From Rhodanobacter denitrificans (GTDB taxonomy: Bacteria > Pseudomonadota > Gammaproteobacteria > Xanthomonadales > Rhodanobacteraceae), in the NCBI GenBank assembly GCA_003241385.1, contig QFPO01000003.1, forward strand, positions 636,720 through 700,719: 64,000 nucleotides of DNA, written 5' to 3'. A model generated the notes under the pieces. That model searched no databases and was not told where the DNA came from. It was given only the letters and a program-made list of their open reading frames with translations. Position numbers and translations under genes: made by a program. Below, one piece after another: positions 1 through 9,111 of the stretch (within the stretch, counting starts at the first letter, position 1; each line of letters starts with the position of its first letter).

Positions 1-917
1 CGCTCGGCAACCTCGCCGGCGCGACGCTGCGCGGCCTGCACCACGTCGTCCGGGGCCAGATATCGGAAGTCGTGCTGAGGCCCGCCGCGTTCTGCGCGCT
101 GCTGTTCTTCGCGTCGGCGCTTTCCGGCCCGCTGACGGCACCGGTCGCGATGGCGCTGGGCTCGGCCGCGGCCGGCATCGCTCTGACCGCCGGACTGCTG
201 ATGACGCTGCGCCGCCTGCCGGACGAGGTCTTGCAGGTACGCAGCCGCGTCGATGCGGGCGCCTGGTGGACGAGCGCCGTGCCGATGGCGCTGACCGAGG
301 GCATGCGCGTGCTGCAGGCACACCTGACGATCCTCGTACTCGGCTTGATGGCACCGGCGGCGACCGTCGGCGTCTACCGCGTGGCCAGTTCGACCGCCTT
401 GCTGCTGGCCGTGCCGGTCACGCTGTTCAATATCGCGGCGGCGCCGACGCTGTCGCGTCTGCATGCGCTCGGCGATACGCATCGGCTGCAGCGCCTCCTC
501 GGCGGCATCGCCGGCGGCATGCTGATCGGCGTCGTCCTGCTCTGGTTGCCGTTCCTGGCAGCCGGCGAGTCCCTGATCGGCCTGCTGTTCGGTCCGGCTT
601 ATGTCGCCAGCGCCGCGCCGCTGGCGATCCTCGGCGCCGGCGTCGCGGTCAGCGCGTTCTTCGGCGCCAACGCCACGCTGCTCAACATGACCGGACATCA
701 ACATCGGGTGACGCGGGCATCCTCGATCGCGCTGGTACTGCTCGCCGCGCTCCTGCCGCCGGCGATCTGGACCGGCGGCGCCATCGGAGCGGCGGTCGCC
801 AGCGTACTGGCATCGACCGCATGGAACGTCCTGCTCTGGCACGCCGCGCGCACGCAGCTCGGCCAGGACACGCGCGTCGTCGCGCTTCTCCACGGCAGGC
901 ACCGCGATGTGGCGTGA
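1..917 (+). CDS. Polysaccharide/O-antigen flippase (Wzx-like), 5' end outside window
   Basis: The reading frame is open from base 3 to the stop at 915-917, so the start lies upstream of the window. The visible 304 residues are a chain of hydrophobic segments separated by short arginine-rich loops, as in Wzx/MATE-type polysaccharide exporters that flip undecaprenyl-linked repeat units across the inner membrane. Positions that look like starts, such as GTG at 72, are internal because upstream codons continue the membrane pattern. The stop overlaps the next gene's start by 11 bases. The following methyltransferase, glycosyltransferases and polymerase support a role in surface-polysaccharide assembly. 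The exact flippase subfamily cannot be fixed from the C-terminal part alone. Confidence 0.8.
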   Translation, partial: LGNLAGATLRGLHHVVRGQISEVVLRPAAFCALLFFASALSGPLTAPVAMALGSAAAGIALTAGLLMTLRRLPDEVLQVRSRVDAGAWWTSAVPMALTEGMRVLQAHLTILVLGLMAPAATVGVYRVASSTALLLAVPVTLFNIAAAPTLSRLHALGDTHRLQRLLGGIAGGMLIGVVLLWLPFLAAGESLIGLLFGPAYVASAAPLAILGAGVAVSAFFGANATLLNMTGHQHRVTRASSIALVLLAALLPPAIWTGGAIGAAVASVLASTAWNVLLWHAARTQLGQDTRVVALLHGRHRDVA

Positions 918-1812
918 CCGTCTGCGGCCACGCCTCAAGGCCCTTCTGCCGCGCGCGCTGCGGCGCGGCCTGCGCGCATGCCTGCACTATACGCAGCGGG
1001 TGGGCCGCTGGCCGATCATCCTGTGGCAGGTGCGCGGCGACGGCTGGAGCGACCGCTGGACCCTGATCCGATCGGCGTTCGCGTCGATCGTCCTGTCGCT
1101 GCGCACGCCGCTGCAGTGGCAGGATCCTGTCCTCCTCGCGGACGCCCGGGTGCATGTGCCGGGCGTGGGCCGTTTCATGCTGCGAGCGCATTCGGACGAT
1201 CTGTGGCACGTGCTGCCATGGCGCGAGCAGGGCGTCTTCGAGGCCATCGCCGCTCTGCTGCGCGCCGGCGACACCTTCGTCGACGCCGGCGCGAACATCG
1301 GCGTCTACACGGTCCTGGCATCGCAGCGCGTCGGCGCCGGCGGTCGCGTGGTGGCCGTGGAGATGATGCCCGACACCGCCGCGCGGCTCGAACGCCACAT
1401 CCGCCTCAATCGGCTCGACAACGTCACGCTGGTCCGGAAAGCACTCGACCGTACCGGAGGACTCGCCGTGACCGCACAGGTGGAAGCGGGCAAGTACGGC
1501 AAGGCGCGGCTCGTCGACGCCGCCGCGGCGGACGGGCCTGCCGCACGCGTGACGGTGTCGACCGTCACGCTCGACGAGAGCGTGCCGCACACCGGACCGG
1601 TGCGTTTGATGAAGATGGACCTGGAGGGTGCCGAACTCGGCGCCCTGCAAGGCGCTTCCGCATTGCTGAGTCGGCTCGATCATCTGATCTACGAAGCCTG
1701 GGGAAACGCCGCAGCGGGCCTCGAACCGGTCGATGCGCTGCTGATCGGACTCGGCTTTTCGATCCGCGCGATCGACGGCAACAACCGCCTGGCCAGCAGG
1801 CCGCGCACATGA
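907..1812 (+). CDS. FkbM family methyltransferase
   Basis: This 301-residue protein has a SAM-binding Rossmann motif, VDAGANIGVYTVLA, near residues 120-135. An acidic residue follows at the end of the second strand (VVAVEMMPD), and the FkbM-type MKMDLEGAE motif lies near residues 235-245. FkbM enzymes are SAM-dependent O-methyltransferases often found in polysaccharide clusters, where they methylate a sugar hydroxyl; the substrate here is not predictable. The ATG at 907 overlaps the flippase stop, and the gene ends 4 bases inside the next start (ATGA), so translational coupling is likely. Confidence 0.85.
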   Translation: MWRDRLRPRLKALLPRALRRGLRACLHYTQRVGRWPIILWQVRGDGWSDRWTLIRSAFASIVLSLRTPLQWQDPVLLADARVHVPGVGRFMLRAHSDDLWHVLPWREQGVFEAIAALLRAGDTFVDAGANIGVYTVLASQRVGAGGRVVAVEMMPDTAARLERHIRLNRLDNVTLVRKALDRTGGLAVTAQVEAGKYGKARLVDAAAADGPAARVTVSTVTLDESVPHTGPVRLMKMDLEGAELGALQGASALLSRLDHLIYEAWGNAAAGLEPVDALLIGLGFSIRAIDGNNRLASRPRT

Positions 1813-2939
1813 GCGAACCCGCGGCGCGGTCCCGCATCGCCGTGTTGCTGCCCGATCTACGCCCGGGCGGTGCCGAGCGGATGAGCATTACGCTGGCGCA
1901 GGTGTGGCTGGCGCGCGGCTGCGACGTCGATTTCGTGGTGATGCGCGACGAAGGCGCGCTGCGCGACGCGCTCCCCGAACGCGCACGCCTGGTGGTGCTC
2001 GGCGCGCCGCGGATCCGCGGCGCACTCGTACCGCTCCGCCGCTACCTGCGCCGGACACGGCCGGACGCACTGCTGGCCGCGATGTGGCCGCTGACCGTGG
2101 CGGCCGTCATCGCGGCGCGTTCGTTGGTCCCGGCCGTGCGCGTCGTGGTCAGCGACCACACCCTGCTGTCGGAAGCCTACAAGGATCGCGGCCGGCTGCA
2201 TCGTCTCGCGCTGCGCATGAGTACCGCGCTGAGCTATCGGCTGGCGGCGGCGCGGATCGCCGTCTCCGCGGGCGTCGCGGCCGACCTGTCGAGACTGTCC
2301 GGCCTGCCCGTGCGCCGCTTCGAGGTCATCCACAACCCATTGGCGGGCCGCATCGACGAGGAGGCTCGCGGCGATACGGCATCGGTACCGACCCGCCGCC
2401 GCGCGGGCCCGCTGATCCTGACCGTGGGCACCTTGAAGGCAGTCAAGGACCATATCCTGCTGATCGACGCCTTCGCACGTCTGCCGGAACGACTGAACGC
2501 CACGCTGTGCATCGTCGGTGACGGCCCGCTGCGTGGCCAGCTCGAACGCCACGTCCGGGACTGCGGATTGAGCGGCCGGGTGTCGCTGGCCGGTTTCAGC
2601 GCCGATCCCACCGGCTGGTACCGGCAGGCCGATGTCTTCGTGCTGTCCTCGCGCCATGAGGGCTTCGGCAACGTGATCGTCGAAGCGCTCGCTCAGGGGG
2701 TGCCGGTCGTCAGCACCGATTGCCCGTCCGGACCGCGCGAAATCCTCGCCGGCGGACGTCACGGACGCCTCGTGCGCATGGGCGACCCCGAGGCGCTCGC
2801 CGCCGCGATCCTCGACACCCTGCAGACCCCGCACGATCGCGCGGCACTGATCGCACGGGCGCGCGATTTTCTGCCGGAGCGGATCGGCGCCGCGTATCTG
2901 CGGCTGCTGCTGCCTGAGGCCCGCGAGGCGCCGGCATGA
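1809..2939 (+). CDS. Glycosyltransferase, GT4-like GT-B fold
   Basis: This is a 376-residue GT-B glycosyltransferase. The N-terminal domain carries LPDLRPGGAERMS, the GGAE motif common in GT4 enzymes. The C-terminal donor-binding domain starts near LILTVGTLKAVKDH and holds the EX7E-like signature in SRHEGFGNVIVEALAQG, followed by PSGPREIL. It would transfer a sugar from an activated nucleotide donor to the growing lipid-linked repeat unit on the cytoplasmic face. The frame is open much further upstream, but ATG 1809 overlaps the previous stop as ATGA and begins the family homology. Sugar specificity is unknown. Confidence 0.85.
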   Translation: MSEPAARSRIAVLLPDLRPGGAERMSITLAQVWLARGCDVDFVVMRDEGALRDALPERARLVVLGAPRIRGALVPLRRYLRRTRPDALLAAMWPLTVAAVIAARSLVPAVRVVVSDHTLLSEAYKDRGRLHRLALRMSTALSYRLAAARIAVSAGVAADLSRLSGLPVRRFEVIHNPLAGRIDEEARGDTASVPTRRRAGPLILTVGTLKAVKDHILLIDAFARLPERLNATLCIVGDGPLRGQLERHVRDCGLSGRVSLAGFSADPTGWYRQADVFVLSSRHEGFGNVIVEALAQGVPVVSTDCPSGPREILAGGRHGRLVRMGDPEALAAAILDTLQTPHDRAALIARARDFLPERIGAAYLRLLLPEAREAPA

Positions 2940-4141
2940 ACGCACCGGTGCTCTACATCACCTACGACGGACTGCTCGAACCGCTCGGACAATCGCAGGT
3001 GCTCGCCTATCTCGAACGGCTGGCGGCCGACCGCGAGGTGCACTTGCTGAGCTTCGAGAAGCCGGCCGACTGGCGCGACCGCGCCGCCCGCGAAGCGCTC
3101 GCCGCGCGCGTACGCGCTGCCGGCATCCGCTGGCGTCCGCTGCGATATCACAAGCGTCTGTCGGTGCTCGCCACCGCCTGGGACGCCGCGCGCGGCATCG
3201 CGTTCGGCCTGTGGCTGATCCCGCGCGCGCGCATCGGCATCGTCCATGCGCGCAGCTACGTGCCGGCGGTGATGGCGCTGACCCTCAAGCGGCTGACCGG
3301 CGCGCGCTTCGTCTTCGATATGCGCGGATTCTGGGTCGACGAGCGCGTCGACGGCGGCCTGTGGCCGCGCGACGGCCTGCTCTATCGCATCGGCAAGCGT
3401 TTCGAACGTCGCTTCCTGCTCGCGGCCGATCACGTCGTATCGCTGACGCAGGCTGCGGTCCGGCAGATGGAGCGCTTCGATTACCTGCGCGGCCGCATGC
3501 CCGCGGTCACGGTCATTCCGACCTGTGCCGACTTGAACCGGTTCCGTCCGTCGTCGCCGCCCGAGACGGACTTCGTGCTCGGCTACGTCGGTTCGGCCGG
3601 CACCTGGTATCGGTTCGATGCGGTGGTCGCGAGCTTCGCGGCGCTTCGATCGCGGCTGCCGCGGGCCCGACTGCTGATCCTCAACCGCAACGAGCACGAT
3701 TACATCCGCCGCTGCCTGAGCGAAGGCGGCATTCCCGACACAGCTGTCGAGCTGCGCGAGGCGTCGCCGGCGCAGGTACCGCAGCAGATGGCCCGCATGC
3801 ACGCGGGCGTCTTCTTCATCAAGCCGGTGTTCTCCAAGCAGGCCTCCGCGCCGACCAAGCTCGGGGAGTTCCTGGGTTGCGGAGTGCCGTGCCTGACCAA
3901 CGCCGGCGTCGGTGATCTGACCGACATTCTGCACGGCGAGAAGGCTGGCGTGGCCGTGACGGATCTGGAACCGGATGCACTGCGCGAGGGCATCGACGCC
4001 CTGCTCGAGCTGCTGCGCGACCCGGCGATCCGGACGCGCTGCGTCGAGGCAGCCCGTCGCCATTACTCGCTGGACGAAGGGGTCGCCCGCTATCGGGCGG
4101 TGTATCGCAGCGTCGAAGGACATCAGGCATGCGATTGCTGA
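2936..4141 (+). CDS. Glycosyltransferase family 4 protein
   Basis: This is a 401-residue GT-B glycosyltransferase with an N-terminal YITYDGLLEPLGQSQV segment that is typical of one GT4 subgroup. A VHARSYVPAV stretch follows, then the donor domain (LGYVGSAGTWY, then SAPTKLGEFLGCGVPCLTNAGVG). It starts with ATG overlapping the preceding stop by 4 bases and ends 13 bases inside the next gene. It probably adds one sugar of the repeat unit. No membrane segment or signal peptide is seen. Confidence 0.83.
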   Translation: MNAPVLYITYDGLLEPLGQSQVLAYLERLAADREVHLLSFEKPADWRDRAAREALAARVRAAGIRWRPLRYHKRLSVLATAWDAARGIAFGLWLIPRARIGIVHARSYVPAVMALTLKRLTGARFVFDMRGFWVDERVDGGLWPRDGLLYRIGKRFERRFLLAADHVVSLTQAAVRQMERFDYLRGRMPAVTVIPTCADLNRFRPSSPPETDFVLGYVGSAGTWYRFDAVVASFAALRSRLPRARLLILNRNEHDYIRRCLSEGGIPDTAVELREASPAQVPQQMARMHAGVFFIKPVFSKQASAPTKLGEFLGCGVPCLTNAGVGDLTDILHGEKAGVAVTDLEPDALREGIDALLELLRDPAIRTRCVEAARRHYSLDEGVARYRAVYRSVEGHQACDC

Positions 4142-5208
4142 TGCTGACCCGCTACGGTCCGCTCGGCGCGAGCAGCCGGCTGCGTTCGTTGCAGTATGTG
4201 CCCGCCCTGCGCGCAGCGGGCATCGAGACGGACGTCTCTTCGCTGCTCGGCGACGACTACGTCCGGGACCTCTACACCGGCCGTATCGCGCCGGCCGCCG
4301 TCGCGGCCGCCTACCTGCGGCGCTGGCGGCGGCTGCGCGATGCGGGCCGCTACGATCTGGTCTGGATCGAGAAGGAAGCCTGGCCCTGGCTGCCCGGATG
4401 GCTCGAACGCGCACTGCTGGACCGCGGCACGCGCCTGGTGTTCGACTACGACGATGCCCTGTTCCACCGCTACGACACTCATCGCTCGCGCTGGGTCAGA
4501 GCCGTGCTCGGCTCGAAGATCGACGGCTTGATGCGCCGCGCCGATCTGGTCACCGCCGGCAACGACTACCTGGCGGCGCACGCGCGAGCTGCCGGCTGCC
4601 GTCACGTCGCACGGCTGCCGACCGTCGTCGACCTGACGCGTTATCCGCTTCCGTCCCCGCGTGCGCCGGACGGACGGACCGTCGTGGTGGGCTGGATCGG
4701 GTCGCCGTCGACGGCCGGTTATCTGCGGGCGGTGGCCGAGCCGCTGGCATCGCTTCAGGCGGCCGGGCGCATCCGCTGCGTGGCGATCGGCGCACGCCCC
4801 GACCAAGTGGAGGGCACGCCTTTCGACGCCGTGCCGTGGCACGAATCGACCGAAGCGGACCAGCTGAGGCAGTGCGACATCGGCATCATGCCGCTTCCCG
4901 ACGGCCCCTGGGAGCGCGGCAAGTGCGGCTACAAGCTGATCCAGTACATGGCGTGCGGGCTGCCGGTCGTCGCTTCACCGGTCGGCATCAACGTCGAGCT
5001 CGTCGCCGACGGCGAGCGCGGCTGGCTGGCCGACACCGATACGCAGTGGAGCGAAGCGATCTCCCGGCTGGTCGCCGATCCGTCGCTGCGTCGACGGATG
5101 GGCCAAGCCGGACGCGCGCTGGTCGAGCACCACTACTCGCTGCAGGTGCAGGCCGGCCGGCTGATCGAGCTGCTGCGCGGTGCCGCCCGCGCGGAATCCG
5201 TCGCATGA
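4129..5208 (+). CDS. Glycosyltransferase (GT4-like)
   Basis: This 359-residue protein opens with MLTRYGPLGASSRLRSLQY. It contains FDYDDALFHRYD, a stretch common in GT4-like enzymes of exopolysaccharide clusters, and a donor-domain segment KCGYKLIQYMACGLPVVASP. It overlaps the preceding gene by 13 bases, so it is part of the same transcription unit. It is likely a further sugar transferase for the surface glycan; donor and acceptor are not predictable. Confidence 0.82.
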   Translation: MRLLMLTRYGPLGASSRLRSLQYVPALRAAGIETDVSSLLGDDYVRDLYTGRIAPAAVAAAYLRRWRRLRDAGRYDLVWIEKEAWPWLPGWLERALLDRGTRLVFDYDDALFHRYDTHRSRWVRAVLGSKIDGLMRRADLVTAGNDYLAAHARAAGCRHVARLPTVVDLTRYPLPSPRAPDGRTVVVGWIGSPSTAGYLRAVAEPLASLQAAGRIRCVAIGARPDQVEGTPFDAVPWHESTEADQLRQCDIGIMPLPDGPWERGKCGYKLIQYMACGLPVVASPVGINVELVADGERGWLADTDTQWSEAISRLVADPSLRRRMGQAGRALVEHHYSLQVQAGRLIELLRGAARAESVA

Positions 5209-5447
5209 GCGAGGCGCGTGCGAACCCGGTCCGAGCGTGCCGCCCCGCGCATCGACGCTCGACGCGCCGCGGGCACGGGCCGGCAGCGCGACGGTCGGCG
5301 ACGGCACGGCCGCCGTTCCGTATCGCCCGTGGCGATCCGGCCGGGCCACATCGCTTGCCCCATGCGGCACGCCGCCGCATCGTCCTGACGCGCGGCACCA
5401 GCCCGGCACGCGACTCGGACCTCGCAACGCAAGCGGGCTCGCACTGA
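5205..5447 (+). CDS. Doubtful 80-residue ORF between glycosyltransferase and polymerase
   Basis: The 238-base gap between the glycosyltransferase stop and the polymerase start holds an open frame. Its ATG overlaps the upstream stop (ATGA at 5205-5208) and its TGA overlaps the next ATG (TGATG at 5445-5449). The product would be very rich in arginine, alanine and proline, with no hydrophobic core and no recognised domain. The perfect coupling geometry argues for a gene, while the composition argues for a chance frame in GC-rich DNA. The gap may instead be a decayed gene. I do not assign a function. Confidence 0.2.
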   Translation: MSEARANPVRACRPAHRRSTRRGHGPAARRSATARPPFRIARGDPAGPHRLPHAARRRIVLTRGTSPARDSDLATQAGSH

Positions 5448-6484
5448 TGTGGCCGTACTGGCTGATGTTTCTCGTGCCCGTCTGGGGCGTGCTGCAGCCG
5501 CGCCGCCTGCCCGCGCGGCAGGCCTACTGGGTCTGGGTGGCGGTCGGCGTGCTGTTCGCGGCCATGATGGGGCTGCGCCACGAAGTCGGCGGCGACTGGT
5601 TCAACTATCTGCCGCACTTCCTCGACACGCAACGCCAGACGCTGCCGGAGGTCCTGATGCGTTCGGACCCCGGCTACTACCTGCTCAACTGGTGGGTCGG
5701 CCGGCTCGGCGCCGACATCTATCTGGTCAATCTGCTGTGCGCGATGGTGCTGATGTGGGGCACCGTCGTGTTCTGCCGCAGCCAGCCGCAACCGTGGCTG
5801 GCCCTGCTGGCCGCGGTGCCGTACATGCTGATCGTGGTCGGCATGGGCTATACGCGGCAGTCGGTCGCGCTCGGATTCGCGCTGCTGGGACTGACTGCGC
5901 TGGGCCGGGGAAAGCCGCGCAGCTTCATCGTCTGGATCGCCGTCGCGGCGCTGTTCCACAAGTCGGCCGTGCTGCTGATGCCGATCGCAGCGCTGGCCGC
6001 CACGCGCAACCGGATCCTGACGGGCGTCCTGGTGACGATCGCGACCGCGCTGACCTACTACCTGCTGCTCGCCGACAGGGCCGAGGCGCTCTGGGTCAAC
6101 TACGTCGAGGCGCAGTATCAGTCGCAGGGTGGCGCGATCCGCGTCGCGATGAACGCCGTCCCGGCCCTGCTGCTGATCGCGTTCGGCCGCCGGCTGGCGC
6201 CGGAGCGGCAAGAGCGGCGGCTCTGGCTGTGGATGGCGGCCTTCGCGCTGATGTGCGTGCCGCTGGTCGGCCTGGCGTCCACGGCGGTCGACCGCGTCGC
6301 GCTGTATCTGATTCCGCTGCAATTGTTCGTCTTTTCGCGACTGCCGCGACTGACCGGCAGCACGCGGGCGCGGACGCTGCTGGTGCTGGCGATCGCGGCG
6401 TACTATGCCGCAGTGCTGTTCGTCTGGCTGCACTTCGCCAGCCACGCGCAGTACTGGCTTCCGTACCAGTGGATGGCTCCGTGA
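5447..6484 (+). CDS. EpsG/Wzy-like polysaccharide polymerase
   Basis: This is a 345-residue integral membrane protein with about ten hydrophobic segments. It carries the EpsG-family pattern of MGLRHEVGGDWFNY early in the chain, followed by DPGYYLLNWW and an arginine-containing GMGYTRQSVALGFALLGL segment. EpsG/Wzy proteins polymerise lipid-linked repeat units in the periplasm. The frame is open from 5180, but ATG 5447 is the first start that leads directly into a membrane helix, so it is preferred. The stop overlaps the next gene's GTG. Cluster position and topology support the role; linkage specificity cannot be read. Confidence 0.8.
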   Translation: MWPYWLMFLVPVWGVLQPRRLPARQAYWVWVAVGVLFAAMMGLRHEVGGDWFNYLPHFLDTQRQTLPEVLMRSDPGYYLLNWWVGRLGADIYLVNLLCAMVLMWGTVVFCRSQPQPWLALLAAVPYMLIVVGMGYTRQSVALGFALLGLTALGRGKPRSFIVWIAVAALFHKSAVLLMPIAALAATRNRILTGVLVTIATALTYYLLLADRAEALWVNYVEAQYQSQGGAIRVAMNAVPALLLIAFGRRLAPERQERRLWLWMAAFALMCVPLVGLASTAVDRVALYLIPLQLFVFSRLPRLTGSTRARTLLVLAIAAYYAAVLFVWLHFASHAQYWLPYQWMAP

Positions 6485-7635
6485 GCACAGCAGCCGTGAA
6501 GATCGTGCTGTTCGCCAATACCGACTGGTATCTCTACAACTTTCGCCGTGCGCTGGCGCTGGCGTTGCGCGAGGCCGGGTACGAGGTCGTGCTGCTGTCT
6601 CCTCCGGGGCCGTACGGCGCACGGCTGGAGGCCGAAGGCCTGCGCTGGCAGCCGGTGCCGATGAGCCGCCGCAGCCTCGATCCGCTGCGCGAAGGACGGC
6701 TGCTGCTGCATCTGGCCGCGCTGTTCCGCCGCGAGCGTCCCGCCCTCGTCCACGGCTTCACGATCAAATGTGCCGTCTACGGCTCGCTGGCCGCTCGGAT
6801 GGCGCGCGTGCCGGCGCGGATCAGCGCCGTGGCGGGCATGGGCTACGTGTTCACCAGCAGCGACCTCAAGGCGCGCCTGTTGCGTCCGCCGCTGCGCTGG
6901 CTGATGCGCGCGGCATTCGACGGCGCGAGCGCACGGGTGATCCTTCAGAATCCGGACGATGCGAAGCTGTTTCGCGAGGCGCGCCTGGCCGAGGCCCGCC
7001 GCATCGTGCTGATCCCGGGTTCGGGCGTCGACTGCACGCGATTCACGCCGGTCCCGATGCGAGGCGCTCCGCACGCGCCGTTTCGTGTGCTGCTGGCGGC
7101 CCGCCTGCTGTGGGACAAGGGCGTGGCCGAGTACGCGGCAGCCGCGCGCATGCTGCGCGCGGAGGGACGTGCGATCGAGTGCCTGCTGGCCGGAGAACCC
7201 GATCCCGGCAATCCGGCCGCCGTGCCGGAGGCGACCGTGCGCGAATGGGATGCGAGCGGCGTGCTGCGCTGGCTCGGCCATGTGGAGGACATGCCGGCAC
7301 TGCTGGCCACGGTCGATCTGGTGGTGCTGCCGAGCTATCGCGAGGGCCTGCCCAAAGGCCTGATCGAGGCCGCCGCCTGCGCCAAGCCGCTGATCACCAC
7401 GGACGTGCCGGGCTGCCGCGACGTGGTCGAGCACGAAGTGGACGGCCTGCGGGTGCCACCCCGAGACGCCGCTGCGCTCGCCCGCGCGATCGCCCGCCTG
7501 CACGACGACCCGGATCTGGCGGCGCGTCTCGGTCGGGCGGCGCGCATCAAGGCGTCTAGCACGTTCGACGAACGCATCGTGATCGCGCATACGCTCGCGG
7601 TGTATCGCGAGCTGATCGGCTCGACGCAACGCTGA
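6481..7635 (+). CDS. Glycosyltransferase family 4 protein (PglA-like)
   Basis: This is a 384-residue GT-B glycosyltransferase. Near the start it has VLFANTDWYLYNFRRALA, then VHGFTIKCAVYGSLAARM and AVAGMGYVFTS. This arrangement resembles PglA-type enzymes that add the second sugar to an undecaprenyl-linked monosaccharide. The donor domain has LLAARLLWDKGVAEY, SYREGLPKGLIEAAACAKP and a TTDVPGCRDVV stretch. GTG 6481 overlaps the polymerase stop (GTGA), which decides the start; an alternative GTG lies at 6496. Specificity is inferred by resemblance only. Confidence 0.83.
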   Translation: MSTAAVKIVLFANTDWYLYNFRRALALALREAGYEVVLLSPPGPYGARLEAEGLRWQPVPMSRRSLDPLREGRLLLHLAALFRRERPALVHGFTIKCAVYGSLAARMARVPARISAVAGMGYVFTSSDLKARLLRPPLRWLMRAAFDGASARVILQNPDDAKLFREARLAEARRIVLIPGSGVDCTRFTPVPMRGAPHAPFRVLLAARLLWDKGVAEYAAAARMLRAEGRAIECLLAGEPDPGNPAAVPEATVREWDASGVLRWLGHVEDMPALLATVDLVVLPSYREGLPKGLIEAAACAKPLITTDVPGCRDVVEHEVDGLRVPPRDAAALARAIARLHDDPDLAARLGRAARIKASSTFDERIVIAHTLAVYRELIGSTQR

Positions 7636-7639
7636 GCCT

Positions 7640-7655
7640 CCATTCCGAGGAATGG
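7640..7655. repeat. Small inverted repeat after the glycosyltransferase
   Basis: CCATTCC-GA-GGAATGG is a perfect palindromic element 4 bases after the stop codon at 7635. It lies in the 103-base gap before the WecA-type gene. It lacks a following T-run, so it could be a weak terminator, a processing site or an operator. The gap is otherwise without recognised features. Confidence 0.3.
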
Positions 7656-7738
7656 TCGAGAAAACGGTGAACTCGGGCCGGTTTCGGCGGATCAGGTTTC
7701 GATAGCATCGAACGACGTCGTCAACGTACGGGGGCGAC

Positions 7739-8902
7739 ATGAGTCTTCTGCTGGAATACACACTCGAAGCGACGTCGATTTTCATCGTCACGGGCATCTT
7801 GCTGAAGGCGCTTCATCCGCTGGCGCTGCAGTGGAAGCTGCTCGACGTGCCGCACGGCCGCAAGGATCACGCCTATGCCACGCCGGTCACCGGCGGCGTC
7901 GCGATGCTGGCCGGCGTGCTGCTGATCAGCATCTGGGACCTGGGCCGCTCCGCACCGACCACCATGGTCTCGTTCTCGCTGGCCGCGATCGTGCTGAGCG
8001 CAGTCGGTCTGTGGGACGACCGCTGCGACGTACGCTGGTACTGGCGCATCCTCGCGCAGATCGGGGCGGCGCTGATCATGGTCTACGGCGCCGACATCCG
8101 CGTGGAGCATCTGGGCACGCTGTTCGGACAGGAGCGGCTGTCGCTCGGCGTGTTCGCGGTGCCATTCACGGTCTTCGCGACCGTCGGCATCATCAACGCC
8201 GTCAACATGATCGACGGTGCCGACGGCCTGGCGGGCCTGCTGGTCGCCGCCGCCCTGCTGATGCTGGCCCTGGCGGCGGCACGCATCGGCAATTCGGGAC
8301 TGTCGCGGCACGCGTTGCTGGCAGCGTCGGCGGTGGCGGCGTTCCTGCTCTACAACATGCGCTTTCCGTGGCAAGTCCGGGCCAAGGCGTTCATGGGCAA
8401 TGCGGGCAGCGCGCTGCTCGGCCTGCTGATCGCCTGGGTCTGCTTCCGTCTGACCCAGAATCCGCGTTATCCGGTGGCGCCCGCACTGGCACTGTGGCTG
8501 CTGCCGGTCCCGATCATCGATTGTCTGGTGCTGACCGTGCGACGCCTGAGCCAGGGACGCTCGCCGTTCTCGGCGAGCCGGGAGCACGTCCATCACCTGA
8601 TGCAGGACGGCGGCTTCGGACCGACTCAGTGTGCCCTGGTCCTGACCGTGGTGAGCCTGATCTGCGGCCTCGCGGCCGATCAGGCCCTGCACCTGGGCGT
8701 TCCGCAATCGGCGCTGCTGATCGCGTTCATCGCGGCCTGTGTCGCCTGGTACGCGATCAGCGCACACCGCTCGCGCGCCGTCGCGCTGTTCGGAGGAATG
8801 CGGCGGCGGCTCGGTATCGCCCTTCCGCCGCCCGCTGCCATACCGCCGGCCCGGCGCCAGGCACCGCCGCCCGTGCAACCCGCGCGCGTGCCCAAGCGAT
8901 AG
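7739..8902 (+). CDS. wecA: Undecaprenyl-phosphate GlcNAc-1-phosphate transferase (WecA/WbpL type)
   Basis: This is a 387-residue polytopic membrane enzyme of the MraY/WecA family. It transfers a sugar-1-phosphate from a UDP-sugar to undecaprenyl phosphate, the first step of O-antigen or exopolysaccharide assembly. Visible family motifs are ATPVTGG near residue 43, LWDDRCDVRW near 85-95, VNMIDGADGLAG near 155-165, FMGNAGSALLG near 220 and the catalytic-loop HVHHLM near 281-286. It follows the cluster after a 103-base gap that may hold its own promoter. The symbol is by family; WbpL-like specificity for another N-acetyl sugar is equally possible. Confidence 0.8.
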   Translation: MSLLLEYTLEATSIFIVTGILLKALHPLALQWKLLDVPHGRKDHAYATPVTGGVAMLAGVLLISIWDLGRSAPTTMVSFSLAAIVLSAVGLWDDRCDVRWYWRILAQIGAALIMVYGADIRVEHLGTLFGQERLSLGVFAVPFTVFATVGIINAVNMIDGADGLAGLLVAAALLMLALAAARIGNSGLSRHALLAASAVAAFLLYNMRFPWQVRAKAFMGNAGSALLGLLIAWVCFRLTQNPRYPVAPALALWLLPVPIIDCLVLTVRRLSQGRSPFSASREHVHHLMQDGGFGPTQCALVLTVVSLICGLAADQALHLGVPQSALLIAFIAACVAWYAISAHRSRAVALFGGMRRRLGIALPPPAAIPPARRQAPPPVQPARVPKR

Positions 8903-9111
8903 CCGGCCCCGCACGTCGCGTGCGAATGGACACGATCACCGGCCGCTGAATCGATTGCTCCTGAAAGGCACGCACGCCTGAGCCCCCGAGCGCACCGCCG
9001 CGACCGGTACGCGGCCGCTGCGCCGGCGGCTGGCGTGGAAGCATGCCGTCCGGCGGCCGACCGACCGATGTCGCCGTGCGCCCGCTTGCCGCACGGGCCG
9101 TACGCGCCGCG

